From NCBI GenBank assembly GCA_023393125.1, contig JAEWMQ010000069.1, positions 1 through 55,882 on the forward strand: a DNA stretch of 55,882 nucleotides. The letters are read 5' to 3'. The translations under genes and the position numbers were made by a program. Each line of letters begins with the position of its first letter. Position 1 is the first letter of the stretch. Under the pieces are notes generated by a model. The model searched no databases. It saw only the letters and a list, made by a program, of their open reading frames with translations, and was not told the origin of the DNA. This document shows positions 1-8,474 of the stretch, piece by piece. This DNA comes from Bacillota bacterium (GTDB lineage: Bacteria > Bacillota > Clostridia > Lachnospirales > Cellulosilyticaceae).

Positions 1-2
1 GA

Positions 3-230
3 ATATTTCAGAGCATGTCAAGGAAAGGTAACTGCCATGATAATTCGGTTATGGAAAATTTCTTCGGCTTACTTAAACAAGAAATTTATTATGGTGTAGT
101 TTACTACAGTTATGAAGAATTGAAATCGGAAATTGAACAATATATAAAATATTACAACGAACAACGAATAAAAGAGAAACTAGGATGGCTGAGTCCGGTG
201 CAATACAGACTTAGCCTCTTGGCTGCATAA
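3..230 (+). CDS. IS3-family transposase (OrfB), 3' end only
   Basis: The frame is open from the left edge of the window and ends at 230, so only the last 75 or so residues of a DDE transposase are visible. The segment QSMSRKGNCHDN...MENFF is the conserved C-terminal block of IS3/IS150-type OrfB, and the Glu of MENFF is the third catalytic acidic residue. The tail, with YNEQRIKEKLGWLSPVQY, is also typical of the family. OrfB-type proteins are integrase-like enzymes that cut and join the element's ends. The remaining part and OrfA lie outside the window, so whether the element is intact cannot be judged. Family assignment is firm; the subgroup is not. Confidence 0.9.
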   Translation: MFQSMSRKGNCHDNSVMENFFGLLKQEIYYGVVYYSYEELKSEIEQYIKYYNEQRIKEKLGWLSPVQYRLSLLAA

Positions 231-231
231 A

Positions 232-263
232 AATAGCGAGGCAGCCAAAACTGTCTCGCTATT
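232..263 (+). terminator. Hairpin after IS3 transposase
   Basis: AATAGCGAGGCAG (232-244) pairs with CTGTCTCGCTATT (251-263) with one mismatch. It lies just after the transposase stop and has no long T tract, so it is a weak or bidirectional terminator at best. Confidence 0.55.
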
Positions 264-311
264 AAAGTCTAACTTTTAGGGGTCACCTCAATATGCTTGA
301 GCCTTTTTGAT

Positions 312-580
312 ATGTCCCAAACTACCTTTCACCAGTTTCATCCTCTCGCTTCTAGCTAGCTATAGCGCCTTAAGAACCGTCCCACAGGATACCTGAGGTG
401 CTATATGTTAGGCGGATAAGGATTACTTTATTTGGTTAATTATTAGTTGTGGGACTCATAAGAGCAAACCATATGCAGGGGGCCCTAAAGCTCTTATGCT
501 TAGGAGATTGATTAATACTTTAAGTGAACAAGGAGGAGCTAGTAAAACTTATTCACTTCACTCTATATATGTCTTTAAAT
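312..580 (+). ncRNA. Structured RNA of unknown family, copy 1
   Basis: No coding frame fits this stretch, but it shares short conserved blocks with 53914-54280 and can fold in the same way. An outer stem pairs 314-319 (GTCCCA) with 450-455 (TGGGAC). A second stem pairs AACTA (320-324) with TAGTT (444-448). An inner hairpin pairs TATAGCGCC (361-369) with GGTGCTATA (397-405) around a loop holding AACCGTCCCACAGGAT. A 9-bp hairpin pairs CATAAGAGC (457-465) with GCTCTTATG (490-498), with GGGCCCTAA in its loop. A distal pair is AAGTGAA (522-528) with TTCACTT (552-558), followed by TATATATGTCTTTAA. Stem sequences differ from copy 2 but pairing is kept, while loop sequences are conserved, which is the signature of a functional RNA. 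The family is not recognised; an unassigned clostridial RNA or an raiA-type RNA are possibilities. Strand is taken from the conserved polarity and is not proven. Confidence 0.6.
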
Positions 581-1012
581 AGGAATATCCCTAAGATAAT
601 TCCAATATTTATTTTACTTGAAGTAAAATTTTCCTTTATAAATATGAGATAAGCTAAAGTATGGCTTGAATTATACAATGTATTAAATATCCTAATATAA
701 TTTAAAAAATGAAGTATTTAAAAATAATAATTTCAAATGGTAAATTATGCAATAAAATCTAAAAAGACGAAAAGTTATGTAAATATATTGCAATTCGAAA
801 TAAAAATAGGTATAATGACTAAAAAAGATAAACAACTTGAAGTAAAACATGAAATTTAAGTTTATCTTTGTTGCAAGAAGCACGTTGGAGAAAGTTTGTT
901 TCGGCTGATAATGAGCGTATTTCTATGCAAATAATTTACATAATATTCAAGTTGGGGATACACTTGAAGAGGAAACAGGAAAGTAGATAGATTAAAAAGG
1001 AGAGGATTAAAT
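581..1012. other. AT-rich gene-free spacer before peptide transporter
   Basis: Apart from an AT-rich frame on the reverse strand (692-883) that lacks a ribosome site and looks like chance, no gene is visible. The stretch presumably contains the promoter of the transporter operon, but no convincing -35/-10 pair could be chosen by eye. AAAAGGAGAGG at about 994-1004 is the ribosome site of the next gene. Confidence 0.5.
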
Positions 1013-2611
1013 ATGAAGAAAAAATTAGCTTTAGTAATAGCCCCACTACTCGCAGTAAGTATGCTAGTAGGTTGTGGCGGAAATGCATCTAGTCAAGCTG
1101 GTGCTAGTGATAAGCCAGCAGCATCAGCAGGAGCAGTAGCTGATGATACTAATATTGCAGAAACCTTAGTTTTTGGTCAAGGAGCAGAACCACGTGGGCT
1201 TGACCCAGCATTTGTTGATGATGGTGAATCATCAAAGGTTATTGTTAACGTATATGAAGGACTTTTAGCTTATGCCAAAGATTCAACAGAGCTTGAACCT
1301 TGCCTTGCAGAGAGCTGGGAAGTTTCAGAAGATGGTTTGAGTTATACTTTTAAATTAAGACAAGGTGTTAAATTCCACGATGGCACAGACTTTAATGCGG
1401 ATGCAGTTAAAGTAAACATCGACAGACAATTACCACCACAACGTCAAGAGGATATGCCATATGCAAGTTTCGTATATGCAGATGTTAAAGATGTTGCAGT
1501 AGTAGATGAGTACACAGTACAAATTAACTTAACAAAGAAAAATACAGCTTTCCTTGCGAATCTTGCAATGAGCCTTGCAGCGCCTATAGCAAGTCCTACA
1601 GCACTTGAAGCTAATGGTGGTAACCTTAATGAATCACCAGTAGGTACTGGCCCATACAAATTTGTAGAGTGGAATCCTTCAGAAGATATTATTTTAACAA
1701 GAAATGATGAATACTGGAGAGAGCCAGCTAAAACTAAAAACATTGTATTCAAATTCATTCCAGATAACTCAGCTCGTATCGTAGCTCTTAAGAGTGGTGA
1801 AGTAGATATGATCGATGGTATTGACTCAACAGGTGTCGATCAAATTAAAGCTGATGGTAATGAACTTTACAATGTTTCAGGTATGAACATTAACTACTTA
1901 GCTTACAACACAACAAGGGCACCTTTTGATAATGTAGCTGTTAGAACAGCTCTTTCAAAAGCAGTTAATGTACCAGAACTTGTTACAGCCCTTTATGGTA
2001 ATTATGCAGAATTAGCAACCACTATTCTGCCATCATTCATGCCAGGTTTTAGTGAAGACGTTAAACAAGTAGCATACGATCCAGAAGCAGCTAAAGCAGA
2101 GCTTGCAGCAGCAGGGTTTAACCAACCAATTAAAATGATTGTTTATAATAACCCAAGACCATACAATGCAAGAAATAAAGCATTGGCAGAATCTATCCAA
2201 TCTTACTGGAGTAAAGTTGGTGTTGAAGTAGTTATCGAAGATTATGACTGGACTACATACAAAGATAAAGTAATAGCAGGTGACTACGATGTATGTTTCT
2301 ATGGATGGATTGGAGATAATGGTGACCCAGATAACTTCTTAAACCTTTTATGCGACCAAAGTCCAGCGATGAACGTAGCAAAATTAGATGATGCAAAATT
2401 ACAAGCTATGATTGCAGAAGGTACATCTACAGAAAAAGGTGACGCAAGAAATGCTATCTACACAGAAGCAGAAAAATACATTGCAAGCCTTGCAGTATGG
2501 CTTCCAATCAGCCATGCAAATAGTTTATCTGCGTACTCACCAGCAGTACAAAACTATTCTTACCACCCAACAGGTAATATTTTCTTTAGAGAAATGTACA
2601 AAAACAAATAA
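1013..2611 (+). CDS. Peptide ABC transporter substrate-binding lipoprotein (family 5)
   Basis: A 532-residue extracellular solute receptor of the OppA/DppA type. The N terminus is a lipoprotein signal ending in the lipobox LVGC (Cys at about residue 21), so the mature protein is tethered to the outer face of the membrane, followed by a Ser/Ala-rich linker. The core has family 5 features: the EPRGLDPAFVDDG start, VYEGLLAYA, LAESWEVSEDGLSYTFKLR, and VKFHDGTDFNADAV. It delivers peptides (less likely nickel or sugars) to the two permeases encoded next. AAAAGGAGAGG sits upstream of the ATG. A long hairpin separates it from the permease genes, a common way of giving the binding protein more mRNA than the membrane subunits. 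The substrate cannot be read from sequence. Confidence 0.92.
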   Translation: MKKKLALVIAPLLAVSMLVGCGGNASSQAGASDKPAASAGAVADDTNIAETLVFGQGAEPRGLDPAFVDDGESSKVIVNVYEGLLAYAKDSTELEPCLAESWEVSEDGLSYTFKLRQGVKFHDGTDFNADAVKVNIDRQLPPQRQEDMPYASFVYADVKDVAVVDEYTVQINLTKKNTAFLANLAMSLAAPIASPTALEANGGNLNESPVGTGPYKFVEWNPSEDIILTRNDEYWREPAKTKNIVFKFIPDNSARIVALKSGEVDMIDGIDSTGVDQIKADGNELYNVSGMNINYLAYNTTRAPFDNVAVRTALSKAVNVPELVTALYGNYAELATTILPSFMPGFSEDVKQVAYDPEAAKAELAAAGFNQPIKMIVYNNPRPYNARNKALAESIQSYWSKVGVEVVIEDYDWTTYKDKVIAGDYDVCFYGWIGDNGDPDNFLNLLCDQSPAMNVAKLDDAKLQAMIAEGTSTEKGDARNAIYTEAEKYIASLAVWLPISHANSLSAYSPAVQNYSYHPTGNIFFREMYKNK

Positions 2612-2633
2612 GGTTCTTATATAAAGAATAAAC

Positions 2634-2672
2634 CATAAGTACCATTCATTATTTTTGTGAATGGTACTTATG
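2634..2672 (+). terminator. 15-bp stem-loop between binding protein and permease genes
   Basis: CATAAGTACCATTCA (2634-2648) pairs perfectly with TGAATGGTACTTATG (2658-2672). There is no T tract, so it is more likely a partial terminator or 3' stabiliser that uncouples binding-protein and permease levels than a full stop. A second AT-rich inverted repeat (ATGAATAATT/AATTATTCAT) follows at about 2684-2707. Confidence 0.7.
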
Positions 2673-2749
2673 CTGTAAAAGCAATGAATAATTAACAATT
2701 ATTCATTCTTCATTCTTAATTTTTAATTGCTTTTGAAAGGAGCCAAGAC

Positions 2750-3754
2750 ATGTTAAAGTATATCGCTAAACGAATTCTGCTATTAATTCCTGTACTTCTA
2801 GGCGTATCCATCATCATCTTTGCTATGATGCGTGTATTCTCACCAGATCCAGCTGGTATTGTACTAGGGCAACATGCTACAGAGGAAAAGATGGAGGAAT
2901 GGCGCGAGGCAAATGGTCTTAATGAGCCTATTGTGACTCAGTACATAGAATATATGAAAGGTATTTTTAAAGGAGACTTTGGTAATTCGTATTACACTAA
3001 AAAGCCAGTAGCTAAAGAGATTTTCTCACGTTTCCCAGCTACTATTGAGCTTGCTTTATGTGCTATAGTAATTGCTTCGCTATTAGGAATCACACTAGGT
3101 GTTATCTCTGCTGTAAAGAAAAATTCTATTATAGATAATCTGAGTATGATTTTATCCTTAGTAGGGGTATCTATGCCTATCTTCTGGTTAGGTATACTCC
3201 TCATTATTCTCTTTTCTGGTACTTTAGGCTGGTTACCAGCTCAAGGTAGAATTGAAACACTATTAAGGCCGGAGAATGTAACAGGTCTTTACCTGATAGA
3301 TAGTCTTGTAGCAGGTAATATGGAGTCTTTTGGCTCAGCGTTAAAACACTTAGTCCTTCCGTCAGCAGCCCTTGCTATGTACTCTATGGCGATTATCGCG
3401 CGTATGACAAGAAGTACAATGTTAGAAACACTATCACAAGATTATATTCGTACAGCTAGAGCTAAAGGAATTGCGGAAGGTAAAGTCATTCGTAAACATG
3501 CTCTTTCAAATGCTTTGATTCCAATTGTAACGGTTATTGGGATTCAGCTAGGTTATTTAATGGGTGGAGCCGTGCTAACAGAAACAGTTTTTGCATGGCC
3601 TGGTATAGGTAAATATACAGTAGAAGCGATTATGAAATCAGACTTCCCTATTGTACAAGGTGTCGTTTTATTAGTTGCTTTCATCTTTGTCATGATGAAC
3701 TTAGTCGTTGATATTATCTATGCATTCTTAGATCCACGTATTAAATATTCTTAG
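2750..3754 (+). CDS. Peptide ABC transporter permease, DppB/OppB type
   Basis: A 334-residue integral membrane subunit. It opens with the family start MLKYIAKRILLLIPVLLGVS, then a periplasmic-side segment ending in GDFGNSYYTKKPV, and about six membrane helices. The EAA loop for contact with the ATPases is present as RTARAKGIAEGKVIRKHALSNAL (quoted here in parts: RTARAKGIAEG, then RKHALSNAL). Function is passage of the substrate through the membrane together with the next gene product. AAAGGAGCC precedes the ATG. Length and domain order are normal for the family. Confidence 0.93.
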   Translation: MLKYIAKRILLLIPVLLGVSIIIFAMMRVFSPDPAGIVLGQHATEEKMEEWREANGLNEPIVTQYIEYMKGIFKGDFGNSYYTKKPVAKEIFSRFPATIELALCAIVIASLLGITLGVISAVKKNSIIDNLSMILSLVGVSMPIFWLGILLIILFSGTLGWLPAQGRIETLLRPENVTGLYLIDSLVAGNMESFGSALKHLVLPSAALAMYSMAIIARMTRSTMLETLSQDYIRTARAKGIAEGKVIRKHALSNALIPIVTVIGIQLGYLMGGAVLTETVFAWPGIGKYTVEAIMKSDFPIVQGVVLLVAFIFVMMNLVVDIIYAFLDPRIKYS

Positions 3755-3769
3755 AAAGGAGGAGTAATA

Positions 3770-4672
3770 ATGGCAGCGCAGCAAATAGAAAATCAAAATA
3801 ATGAAGTAACAAACGTTAAAATAGAAAAGGCAGAATCAGAATTTAAACAAATGTGGTATGCTCTTTCGAGAAATAAAGCGGCTGTAGTGGGGATGATTAT
3901 CATTGGTTTCCTTATCTTCTTAGCTGTTTTTGGCAAATTCCTTATGCCTTATGATCCTAACTATGGAGATATGTCTATTAATAAGCAAACACCTTCTATG
4001 ACTCACTTATTTGGTACTGATGAACAAGGAAGAGATATTTTCTCTCGTGTTATTGATGGGACAAGAGTTTCCTTGTCTGTAGGGATAGCAGCAGTAAGTT
4101 TTGCCCTTGTTATAGGCACTTTCTTTGGTGCTATTGCAGGTTATAAAGGTGGTAAAGTAGACACTATTATTATGAGATTTATGGATATTATGATGTCTAT
4201 TCCAGATATCCTTCTTGCCATCACCTTTATGGCAGCATTAGGTAGAGGTATTGATAAGGCTGTTATTGCTATTGGACTTGTATCCATACCAGAATATGCA
4301 CGTATCGTCAGAGGTAGCATCATGTCTATCAAAGATAGTGAATATGTGCAGGCGGCCAAGGTGATTGGGAATAAAGATGCAGCTATTATCTTTAGGCATA
4401 TTCTCCCAAACGTTCTTTCACCTATTATTGTCCGTGCAACCTTAGGTATTTCTAGTGCTGTTTTAAATACAGCAGCACTTGGCTTTTTAGGACTTGGGGT
4501 ACAACCTCCTTATGCAGAGTGGGGAGATATGCTAGGGCGTGCACGCGTATTTATTTTTGAAGCGCCTTACATGCTGATTTTCCCAGGTCTTGCTATTACC
4601 ATTACGGTACTTGCATTTAACCTGTTAGGGGACGGACTAAGAGATGCCTTTGACCCTAAGGCACGTCATTAA
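3770..4672 (+). CDS. Peptide ABC transporter permease, DppC/OppC type
   Basis: A 300-residue partner permease. After a charged cytoplasmic N terminus and one membrane helix comes the OppC_N-type segment LMPYDPNYGD and HLFGTDEQGRDIFSRVI, the hallmark of DppC subunits. The EAA loop appears around EYVQAAKVIGNKDAAIIFRH. The last helix block ends in the family tail NLLGDGLRDAFDPKARH. It starts 15 bases after the previous stop with AAAGGAGGAG before the ATG, so it is translated from the same transcript. It forms the heterodimeric pore with the DppB-type subunit. Confidence 0.93.
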   Translation: MAAQQIENQNNEVTNVKIEKAESEFKQMWYALSRNKAAVVGMIIIGFLIFLAVFGKFLMPYDPNYGDMSINKQTPSMTHLFGTDEQGRDIFSRVIDGTRVSLSVGIAAVSFALVIGTFFGAIAGYKGGKVDTIIMRFMDIMMSIPDILLAITFMAALGRGIDKAVIAIGLVSIPEYARIVRGSIMSIKDSEYVQAAKVIGNKDAAIIFRHILPNVLSPIIVRATLGISSAVLNTAALGFLGLGVQPPYAEWGDMLGRARVFIFEAPYMLIFPGLAITITVLAFNLLGDGLRDAFDPKARH

Positions 4673-4688
4673 GGAGAGAGGTGAGAAC

Positions 4689-5663
4689 ATGTTATTAGAA
4701 GTAAACAACCTAAGCACCGTATTTAAAATGAAAAGAGGCACAGTAAAGGCCGTTAACAATATTAGTTTTAACTGCAAAGATGGTGAGATTCTAGCTATCG
4801 TAGGAGAAAGTGGTTCAGGAAAAAGTGTCACCTCTTTATCAATTATGCAGCTACTTGCTGAGAATGCAGAGATAGCAGAAGGTGAGATTCTCTATAAAGG
4901 AGAAAACTTACTTAAGAAATCAACGACGGAAATGAGAGCCATTAGAGGAAATCAAATTTCGATGATTTTCCAAGAACCTATGACTTCCTTAAATCCTGTC
5001 CTCCGTATTGGGGAGCAGCTTACAGAAAGTATTCGTTTACATATGAAGCTAGATAAAAAGGCAGCTATGGACAGAGCTATTGAGATGCTTGAACTAGTAG
5101 GTATTCCTTCACCAGACCAAAGAGTAAAGGACTATCCTCATCAAATGTCTGGTGGTATGAGACAACGTGTTATGATCGCCATGGCACTTGCTTGTAATCC
5201 AGAGCTCCTCATAGCAGATGAGCCTACTACTGCTCTTGATGTAACCATTCAAGCACAGATTCTAGACCTGATTTATAAACTCCGTCAGAAGTTAGGCATG
5301 GCAGTTCTTCTTATTACTCATGACCTAGGTGTTGTAGCAGAAGCTGCGGACAGAGTTATTGTTATGTACTGTGGTAAAGTAGTTGAAGAAGCTAAAGTAG
5401 AAGCACTCTTTGAAAAGCCACTTCATCCTTATACAGAAGGTCTTCTAGCCTCTATTCCTAGAGCAGATGAAGATAGAGAAAGACTTTATATGATAGAAGG
5501 TATGGTACCTAATCCAATGAATATGCCAAGTGGCTGCAGCTTTAGTGACCGTTGCACTAAATGTATGGAGATTTGTAAAACCAAAGAACCAGAGATGATT
5601 ATAGATGGTGAACGTAAAGTGCGTTGCCATTTATATGCCAAAGAGCAGGAGGTGACAAAATAA
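4689..5663 (+). CDS. Peptide ABC transporter ATP-binding protein, DppD/OppD type
   Basis: A 324-residue ATPase. Walker A is GESGSGKS, the signature is MSGGMRQRV, Walker B is LLIADEPT and the switch is THDLGVV. The C-terminal oligopeptide-binding domain has the cysteine pattern CSFSDRCTKCMEIC...RCHLY, which binds an iron-sulfur cluster in characterised homologues. The ATG at 4689 is preferred over an upstream in-frame ATG at 4644 because AAGGAGAGAGG lies directly before it and the longer form would overlap the permease gene. It couples ATP hydrolysis to transport with the following ATPase. Confidence 0.93.
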   Translation: MLLEVNNLSTVFKMKRGTVKAVNNISFNCKDGEILAIVGESGSGKSVTSLSIMQLLAENAEIAEGEILYKGENLLKKSTTEMRAIRGNQISMIFQEPMTSLNPVLRIGEQLTESIRLHMKLDKKAAMDRAIEMLELVGIPSPDQRVKDYPHQMSGGMRQRVMIAMALACNPELLIADEPTTALDVTIQAQILDLIYKLRQKLGMAVLLITHDLGVVAEAADRVIVMYCGKVVEEAKVEALFEKPLHPYTEGLLASIPRADEDRERLYMIEGMVPNPMNMPSGCSFSDRCTKCMEICKTKEPEMIIDGERKVRCHLYAKEQEVTK

Positions 5664-6682
5664 TGGGAAAAGAAAAAGAAGTTTTATTAGAGATTAACTA
5701 TCTGACCAAGGAATTTGTCATCGAGAAGAGCTTTTTTGGAAAACCTACTAAGGTACTTAAAGCAGTTGAAGATGTTTCCTTTAAAATCTATAAACAAGAA
5801 GCTTTTGGCTTGGTAGGTGAAAGTGGTTGTGGTAAAACAACTATTGGTAAAATGCTAGCCAATGTCTATGAGCCAACTAGAGGAGAAATCTTATACAACG
5901 GCGTAGACTTAGCAAAGTTAAATGCTAAACAAAGAAGAGCTTACTGCAAAGATATTCAGCTTGTATTCCAGGACCCTTATGCATCGCTTAATCCCAGAAT
6001 GACTATTGGAGATATTATTGCAGAGCCTATTAAAATCAATAAGCTCATGCCTAAAGAAGATATTGAAAAACGTGTGCTGTATCTCCTTAATTGTGTAGGT
6101 CTTGCAAGTCATCAGAGAAATCGTTATCCTCATGAATTCTCAGGCGGGCAGCGCCAAAGAGTAGGGATTGCTAGAGCGTTAGCCGTAGAGCCCAAACTAA
6201 TTATTTGCGATGAGCCGGTTTCAGCCTTAGACGTGTCTATTCAAGCTCAAGTACTTAACCTGCTTGCAGACTTAAAGGAAGAGTTTGGCCTTACCTATCT
6301 CTTTATCGCTCATGGGTTAAATGTTGTTAAACACATTAGTGATAGGGTAGGGGTTATGTATTTAGGTAAGATGCAAGAGTTAGCAGATAAGCATGAACTA
6401 TATGATTCACCTATTCATCCTTATACAAGGGCGCTGCTTTCTTCAACACCTGTTATTGACCCTAAGCTTAAGAAGAGCAAAGAACGCATTATTTTAAAGG
6501 GAGATGTACCAAGTCCAATAGCACCTCCACCAGGCTGCAGTTTTAATACACGCTGTTACCTAGAAAAAACAGATGCTTGTACTAAAGAATGTCCAAGTTT
6601 AGTAGATGCCACAGGAGATAATCATTTAGTAGCTTGCCATCTTTATAAAGAACAAATAGAAAAGTTAAAGAAGACAGTATAA
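5663..6682 (+). CDS. Peptide ABC transporter ATP-binding protein, DppF/OppF type
   Basis: A 339-residue second ATPase. Its ATG overlaps the stop of the previous gene (TAATG), with AGGAGGTGAC upstream, so the two are translationally coupled. Walker A is GESGCGKTT, Q-loop VFQDPYASLNPR, signature FSGGQRQRV, Walker B LIICDEPVSALD. The H-loop reads IAHGLNVV, where most relatives have SHDL: the histidine is kept and the next Asp is Gly. The C-terminal domain again has spaced cysteines ending in ACHLY. It forms the ATPase heterodimer with the DppD-type protein. It is the last gene of the operon; a terminator follows. Confidence 0.92.
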   Translation: MGKEKEVLLEINYLTKEFVIEKSFFGKPTKVLKAVEDVSFKIYKQEAFGLVGESGCGKTTIGKMLANVYEPTRGEILYNGVDLAKLNAKQRRAYCKDIQLVFQDPYASLNPRMTIGDIIAEPIKINKLMPKEDIEKRVLYLLNCVGLASHQRNRYPHEFSGGQRQRVGIARALAVEPKLIICDEPVSALDVSIQAQVLNLLADLKEEFGLTYLFIAHGLNVVKHISDRVGVMYLGKMQELADKHELYDSPIHPYTRALLSSTPVIDPKLKKSKERIILKGDVPSPIAPPPGCSFNTRCYLEKTDACTKECPSLVDATGDNHLVACHLYKEQIEKLKKTV

Positions 6683-6691
6683 TAAAAAGAT

Positions 6692-6740
6692 AAAAGTGTA
6701 GGCCATTTAGAATGAAGCTAAAATGGGCTACACTTTTTTA
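6692..6740 (+). terminator. Rho-independent terminator of the transporter operon
   Basis: AAAAGTGTAGGCCAT pairs with ATGGGCTACACTTTT across a 16-base loop with one mismatch and ends in a run of T. Confidence 0.88.
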
Positions 6741-6888
6741 TTGGGTACTTTAGTATATAAAACTTCCTATTATATATAGAAGAAGGGTTTAATGTATAGT
6801 ATATTAAAGAAGAAATAAGAATAAGGTATATGAATAAAAGATGATATAGATGATATAATAGAGGAATGTATTAAGGGAGGTAGAGGAG

Positions 6889-7791
6889 ATGAATAAGCGA
6901 GCTATACTGCTGTATAATCCTAAAGCTGGACATGGGGCAATTAAGAGTTATTTAGATGATATTACAAAAAAAGTACAGGAATTAGGTTATAAATTAACCT
7001 TATATAGAAGTACAGCTCCTGGCGCTATCAAGGAATATATAAAAGAACATATAACAGAAAAAAACACCCAACTCATCCTTATTTCAGGAGGAGATGGTAC
7101 TATTAATGAATGCATTACAGGTATGCTAGAAAAAGGGATAGATATTCCTCTTCTTATTTTGCCATTAGGCACAGCCAATGACTTTGCTAATTCCGCAGGC
7201 ATTCCTATAGAGCTAAATGCATGCCTAGATTTGTTAGAAGACGGAGAACTTTCCTATATAGATGTAGGAAAGGCGAATGAGAAGTATTTTATTAATGTAT
7301 GTAATATGGGGCTATTTAGTGGCGTATCTCATACAGTGGATTTAGAAATGAAGAAGAAGTTTGGCAGACTGGCCTATTATGCTAAGGGGATAGAAGAACT
7401 TCAAAATTATCAGGCAATGGATATGACTATTACCACCAAGGAAGAAGTCCTAAGCGGCAAGTTTATTTTAGTACTTGTCTTTAATGGAAAAGGAGCTGGA
7501 GGACTACTAAAATTAGCCGAGGAAGCAGAGATTAGGGATGGTGTGTTTAATATCGTTTGTATTAGAGATATGAATCTATTTGATGTACCAGGGCTTTTTA
7601 TCAAGGTCTTACAAGGGGAACATTTAAAAGATCCTAAGGTTGAGTATATCACCACTAATAAGGTGACAATTCAGTGCCATAATGGGGAGCAAAAGCAGTT
7701 TGTAACAGATGTGGATGGAGAGGAAGGACCTAGCTTTCCTATGGAAATTAAGGTCATTTCTAATAAGCTTAGAGTTTATTTGCCCAAGTAG
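6889..7791 (+). CDS. Diacylglycerol/lipid kinase family protein
   Basis: A 300-residue soluble enzyme of the DAGK_cat family (YegS/BmrU/DgkB type). The N-terminal nucleotide-binding half has LLYNPKAGHG, the phosphate-binding ISGGDGTINE and LPLGTANDFANS. The C-terminal beta-sandwich half has FNGKGAGG and VTDVDGEEGP. Such enzymes phosphorylate diacylglycerol or a related lipid with ATP at the inner membrane face, recycling it into phospholipid synthesis; the exact lipid is not deducible. AAGGGAGGTAGAGG precedes the ATG. It is a single-gene unit, with a terminator on each side. Confidence 0.88.
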   Translation: MNKRAILLYNPKAGHGAIKSYLDDITKKVQELGYKLTLYRSTAPGAIKEYIKEHITEKNTQLILISGGDGTINECITGMLEKGIDIPLLILPLGTANDFANSAGIPIELNACLDLLEDGELSYIDVGKANEKYFINVCNMGLFSGVSHTVDLEMKKKFGRLAYYAKGIEELQNYQAMDMTITTKEEVLSGKFILVLVFNGKGAGGLLKLAEEAEIRDGVFNIVCIRDMNLFDVPGLFIKVLQGEHLKDPKVEYITTNKVTIQCHNGEQKQFVTDVDGEEGPSFPMEIKVISNKLRVYLPK

Positions 7792-7861
7792 TACTTTGAC
7801 AGTTAGGTTTAGCTAGATGTTTTTAATTTAAAGTAAATGCTAAAGGAATACATTTAATCAT

Positions 7862-7916
7862 AAAAAAGAGATATGCAAGGCCTATTAGAGGAGGTGATTT
7901 GTGTATCTCTTTTTGT
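7862..7916 (+). terminator. Terminator after the lipid kinase gene
   Basis: AAAAAAGAGATATGCA pairs imperfectly with TGTGTATCTCTTTTT, giving an A/T-flanked stem with a T tract that could work in both directions. The rest of the 7792-8204 spacer holds no gene beyond the promoter listed separately. Confidence 0.7.
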
Positions 7917-8046
7917 TTAGTAAAAGTAAGAAAAGTCTATGAGAATAAGAAGGTTTAAGAGGTCGATAAAAAAATATTACTTGAATATCAAGGGATTCAA
8001 GCAATTGTTTAACTAGAAAAAATATAAAAAAGTTTCAAACATTAAC

Positions 8047-8075
8047 TTGATTTTTAAAAAGGCATAGGGTATAAC
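8047..8075 (+). promoter_or_regulatory. SigA-type promoter before the 89-residue protein gene
   Basis: TTGATT (8047-8052), 17-base spacer, TATAAC (8070-8075). It leaves a leader of about 120 bases before the ATG at 8205. Confidence 0.6.
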
Positions 8076-8204
8076 AATAGTACAACCTTTGCAAATGGTA
8101 AAAAAATACAGAAATGAAAGTGAAAAACCAAATGTGAAAAGAACAGTACATAACACAGAAGTTAGCTGTCAGTTAAGAGGAGATATAGAAATGGAGGAAA
8201 AAAT

Positions 8205-8474
8205 ATGTTGATGGAAATGCTATTTAGTATGGTATTCTTTTTACTACCCCTAATAGGTATGTTCGCTACTATTATAGCTAGAGGACTGCAAAATGAGGAG
8301 AAGGTAGAGGAAGGAGCTATACCTCATATATGGAGAAGAAAGGCGAGACCAATGTTGGCCTCTACCTTAATGGATAACCCAGTAATAAGATATCAATTTA
8401 TAGAAAGTAAAGTACATATGCCCTTAAAATTCATTAGTCATAAACGACTATTTCATCAGAGGGCAGGTCCTTAA
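8205..8474 (+). CDS. Small membrane protein of unknown function (89 aa)
   Basis: No family is recognised. Residues 4-27 (MLFSMVFFLLPLIGMFATII) form one hydrophobic helix, followed by an acidic then basic soluble tail, so it is predicted to be a single-pass inner-membrane protein. GGAGGAAAAAAT is a good ribosome site, and a promoter lies about 130 bases upstream. Its stop overlaps by four bases with the end of the convergent ComK-like gene, so transcription of each could interfere with the other. Confidence 0.6.
   Translation: MLMEMLFSMVFFLLPLIGMFATIIARGLQNEEKVEEGAIPHIWRRKARPMLASTLMDNPVIRYQFIESKVHMPLKFISHKRLFHQRAGP

Larger units (their letters stand above)
1..290 (+). mobile_element. Right end of an IS3-family insertion sequence
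   Basis: The transposase stop at 230 is followed by a hairpin and then by the AT/GC-mixed block AACTTTTAGGGGTCACCTCA (271-290), which resembles the terminal inverted repeats of IS150-like elements. The left end is outside the window, so the exact boundary and target duplication cannot be confirmed. The structured RNA copy 1 begins only about 20 bases beyond this presumed end. Confidence 0.6.

Noticed and set aside
312..580. Possible 6S RNA, tmRNA, SRP RNA or RNase P RNA
   Set aside because: None of the hallmark sequences of these RNAs were found, and two diverged copies in one window argue against a housekeeping RNA.
692..883. 63-residue open frame on the reverse strand
   Set aside because: Low-complexity Phe/Tyr/Ile-rich sequence expected from AT-rich spacer, and no ribosome site ahead of the start.
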